Positions 63,893-64,000 of a DNA stretch of 64,000 nt are shown here, one piece after another. The stretch covers positions 3,425,001 through 3,489,000 of the forward strand of contig JAWKLJ010000002.1 of the NCBI GenBank assembly GCA_041392805.1, given 5' to 3'. The position numbers were made by a program, and so were the translations under genes. The DNA comes from Saprospiraceae bacterium. GTDB lineage: Bacteria > Bacteroidota > Bacteroidia > Chitinophagales > Saprospiraceae. The notes below the pieces were generated by a model. That model was given only the letters and a program-made list of their open reading frames with translations, searched no databases and was not told the origin of the DNA. How positions within the stretch are numbered: position 1 is the stretch's first letter; each line of letters begins with the position of its first letter.

Positions 63893-64000
63893 GCATAACG
63901 GTCCGCGGAGGCGCTGTGCTGCCGGTTTTTCTCCCAATTTATGTTTTTCTCTTTATCTAATCAACTCTCTCTCATAATTTAATCTCTTTTACTAACGGCA
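63893..64000 (-). other. attC 40 (long ctgccg type, cut by window edge)
   Basis: GCATAAC (63893-63899) followed by CCGCGGAGGCG and GCTGCCGG arms; the GTT end lies beyond the window. Shows that the array continues to the right. Confidence 0.8.

Noticed and set aside
13928..64000. CRISPR array, suggested by many similar repeats
   Set aside because: Repeats are 55-140 bp with long inner variation, spacing is gene-sized and no cas genes are present. Ends and complementarity fit attC sites.

Overview
The window looks like chromosomal DNA of a Bacteroidota bacterium, probably of the Saprospiria. The left part carries secreted proteins with type IX secretion (T9SS) C-terminal domains, a CTDPNSCNYNP-type repeat, many lipoproteins and almost no Shine-Dalgarno sequences. 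Identification is from sequence reading only.

Region 1, about 1-13467, is ordinary moderate-GC chromosome: a GH30 lipoprotein, a DUF4382/PepSY-like lipoprotein, a dockerin/cohesin-like T9SS protein, an unrecognised helical protein, an initiator tRNA-Met, an M14 carboxypeptidase with T9SS domain, a lysyl-oxidase-like T9SS protein and a beta/gamma-crystallin-like secreted protein.

Region 2, about 13468 to the right edge (more than 50 kb), is a much more AT-rich integron gene-cassette array. Forty attC-like sites (RYYYAAC...GTT ends around an imperfect hairpin) separate short units of one or two genes. In every cassette where both ends are visible, the bases after the leading GTT are complementary to the bases before its closing AAC, often for 9-12 bp (for example GTTGGGCGTAAC...GTTACGCCCAAC). 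This is what excision at G/TT predicts. Genes lie mostly on the minus strand with attC at their 3' side, so the array reads right to left, and attI plus the integrase should lie beyond position 64000. No integrase is in the window. attC sites fall into a few families: two long (about 136-140 bp), two short (about 66-68 bp) and a few singletons.

Cargo: lipoproteins and small membrane proteins, a PP2C phosphatase, an ADP-ribosylglycohydrolase, a transglutaminase-like protein, two thioredoxin-like proteins, an M15-type peptidase, toxin-antitoxin modules (PIN/VapC pair, DUF4160 plus DUF2442-HTH pair, truncated Doc pair), and an EAD-CHAT protease-like protein near a second EAD-like membrane protein. 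Two cassette families have no convincing ORF: family A (about 540 bp, seven copies) and family B (about 480 bp, three copies plus one gene-bearing relative).

The array is littered with mobile DNA: three IS21-family elements, two IS5-family (IS903-group) elements (one cut in two), one IS3-family element, one DDE IS inside an attC, and RT-less group II introns placed at the same point of the same attC type. Two IS21 copies (35923-38492 and 47316-49887) are inverted repeats bounding a segment in which all cassettes point the other way. Swapped target duplications and two split genes show that this segment is inverted relative to the ancestral order, either in the genome or in the assembly.

Several reading frames are broken at homopolymer runs, so some pseudogene calls may be sequencing errors.
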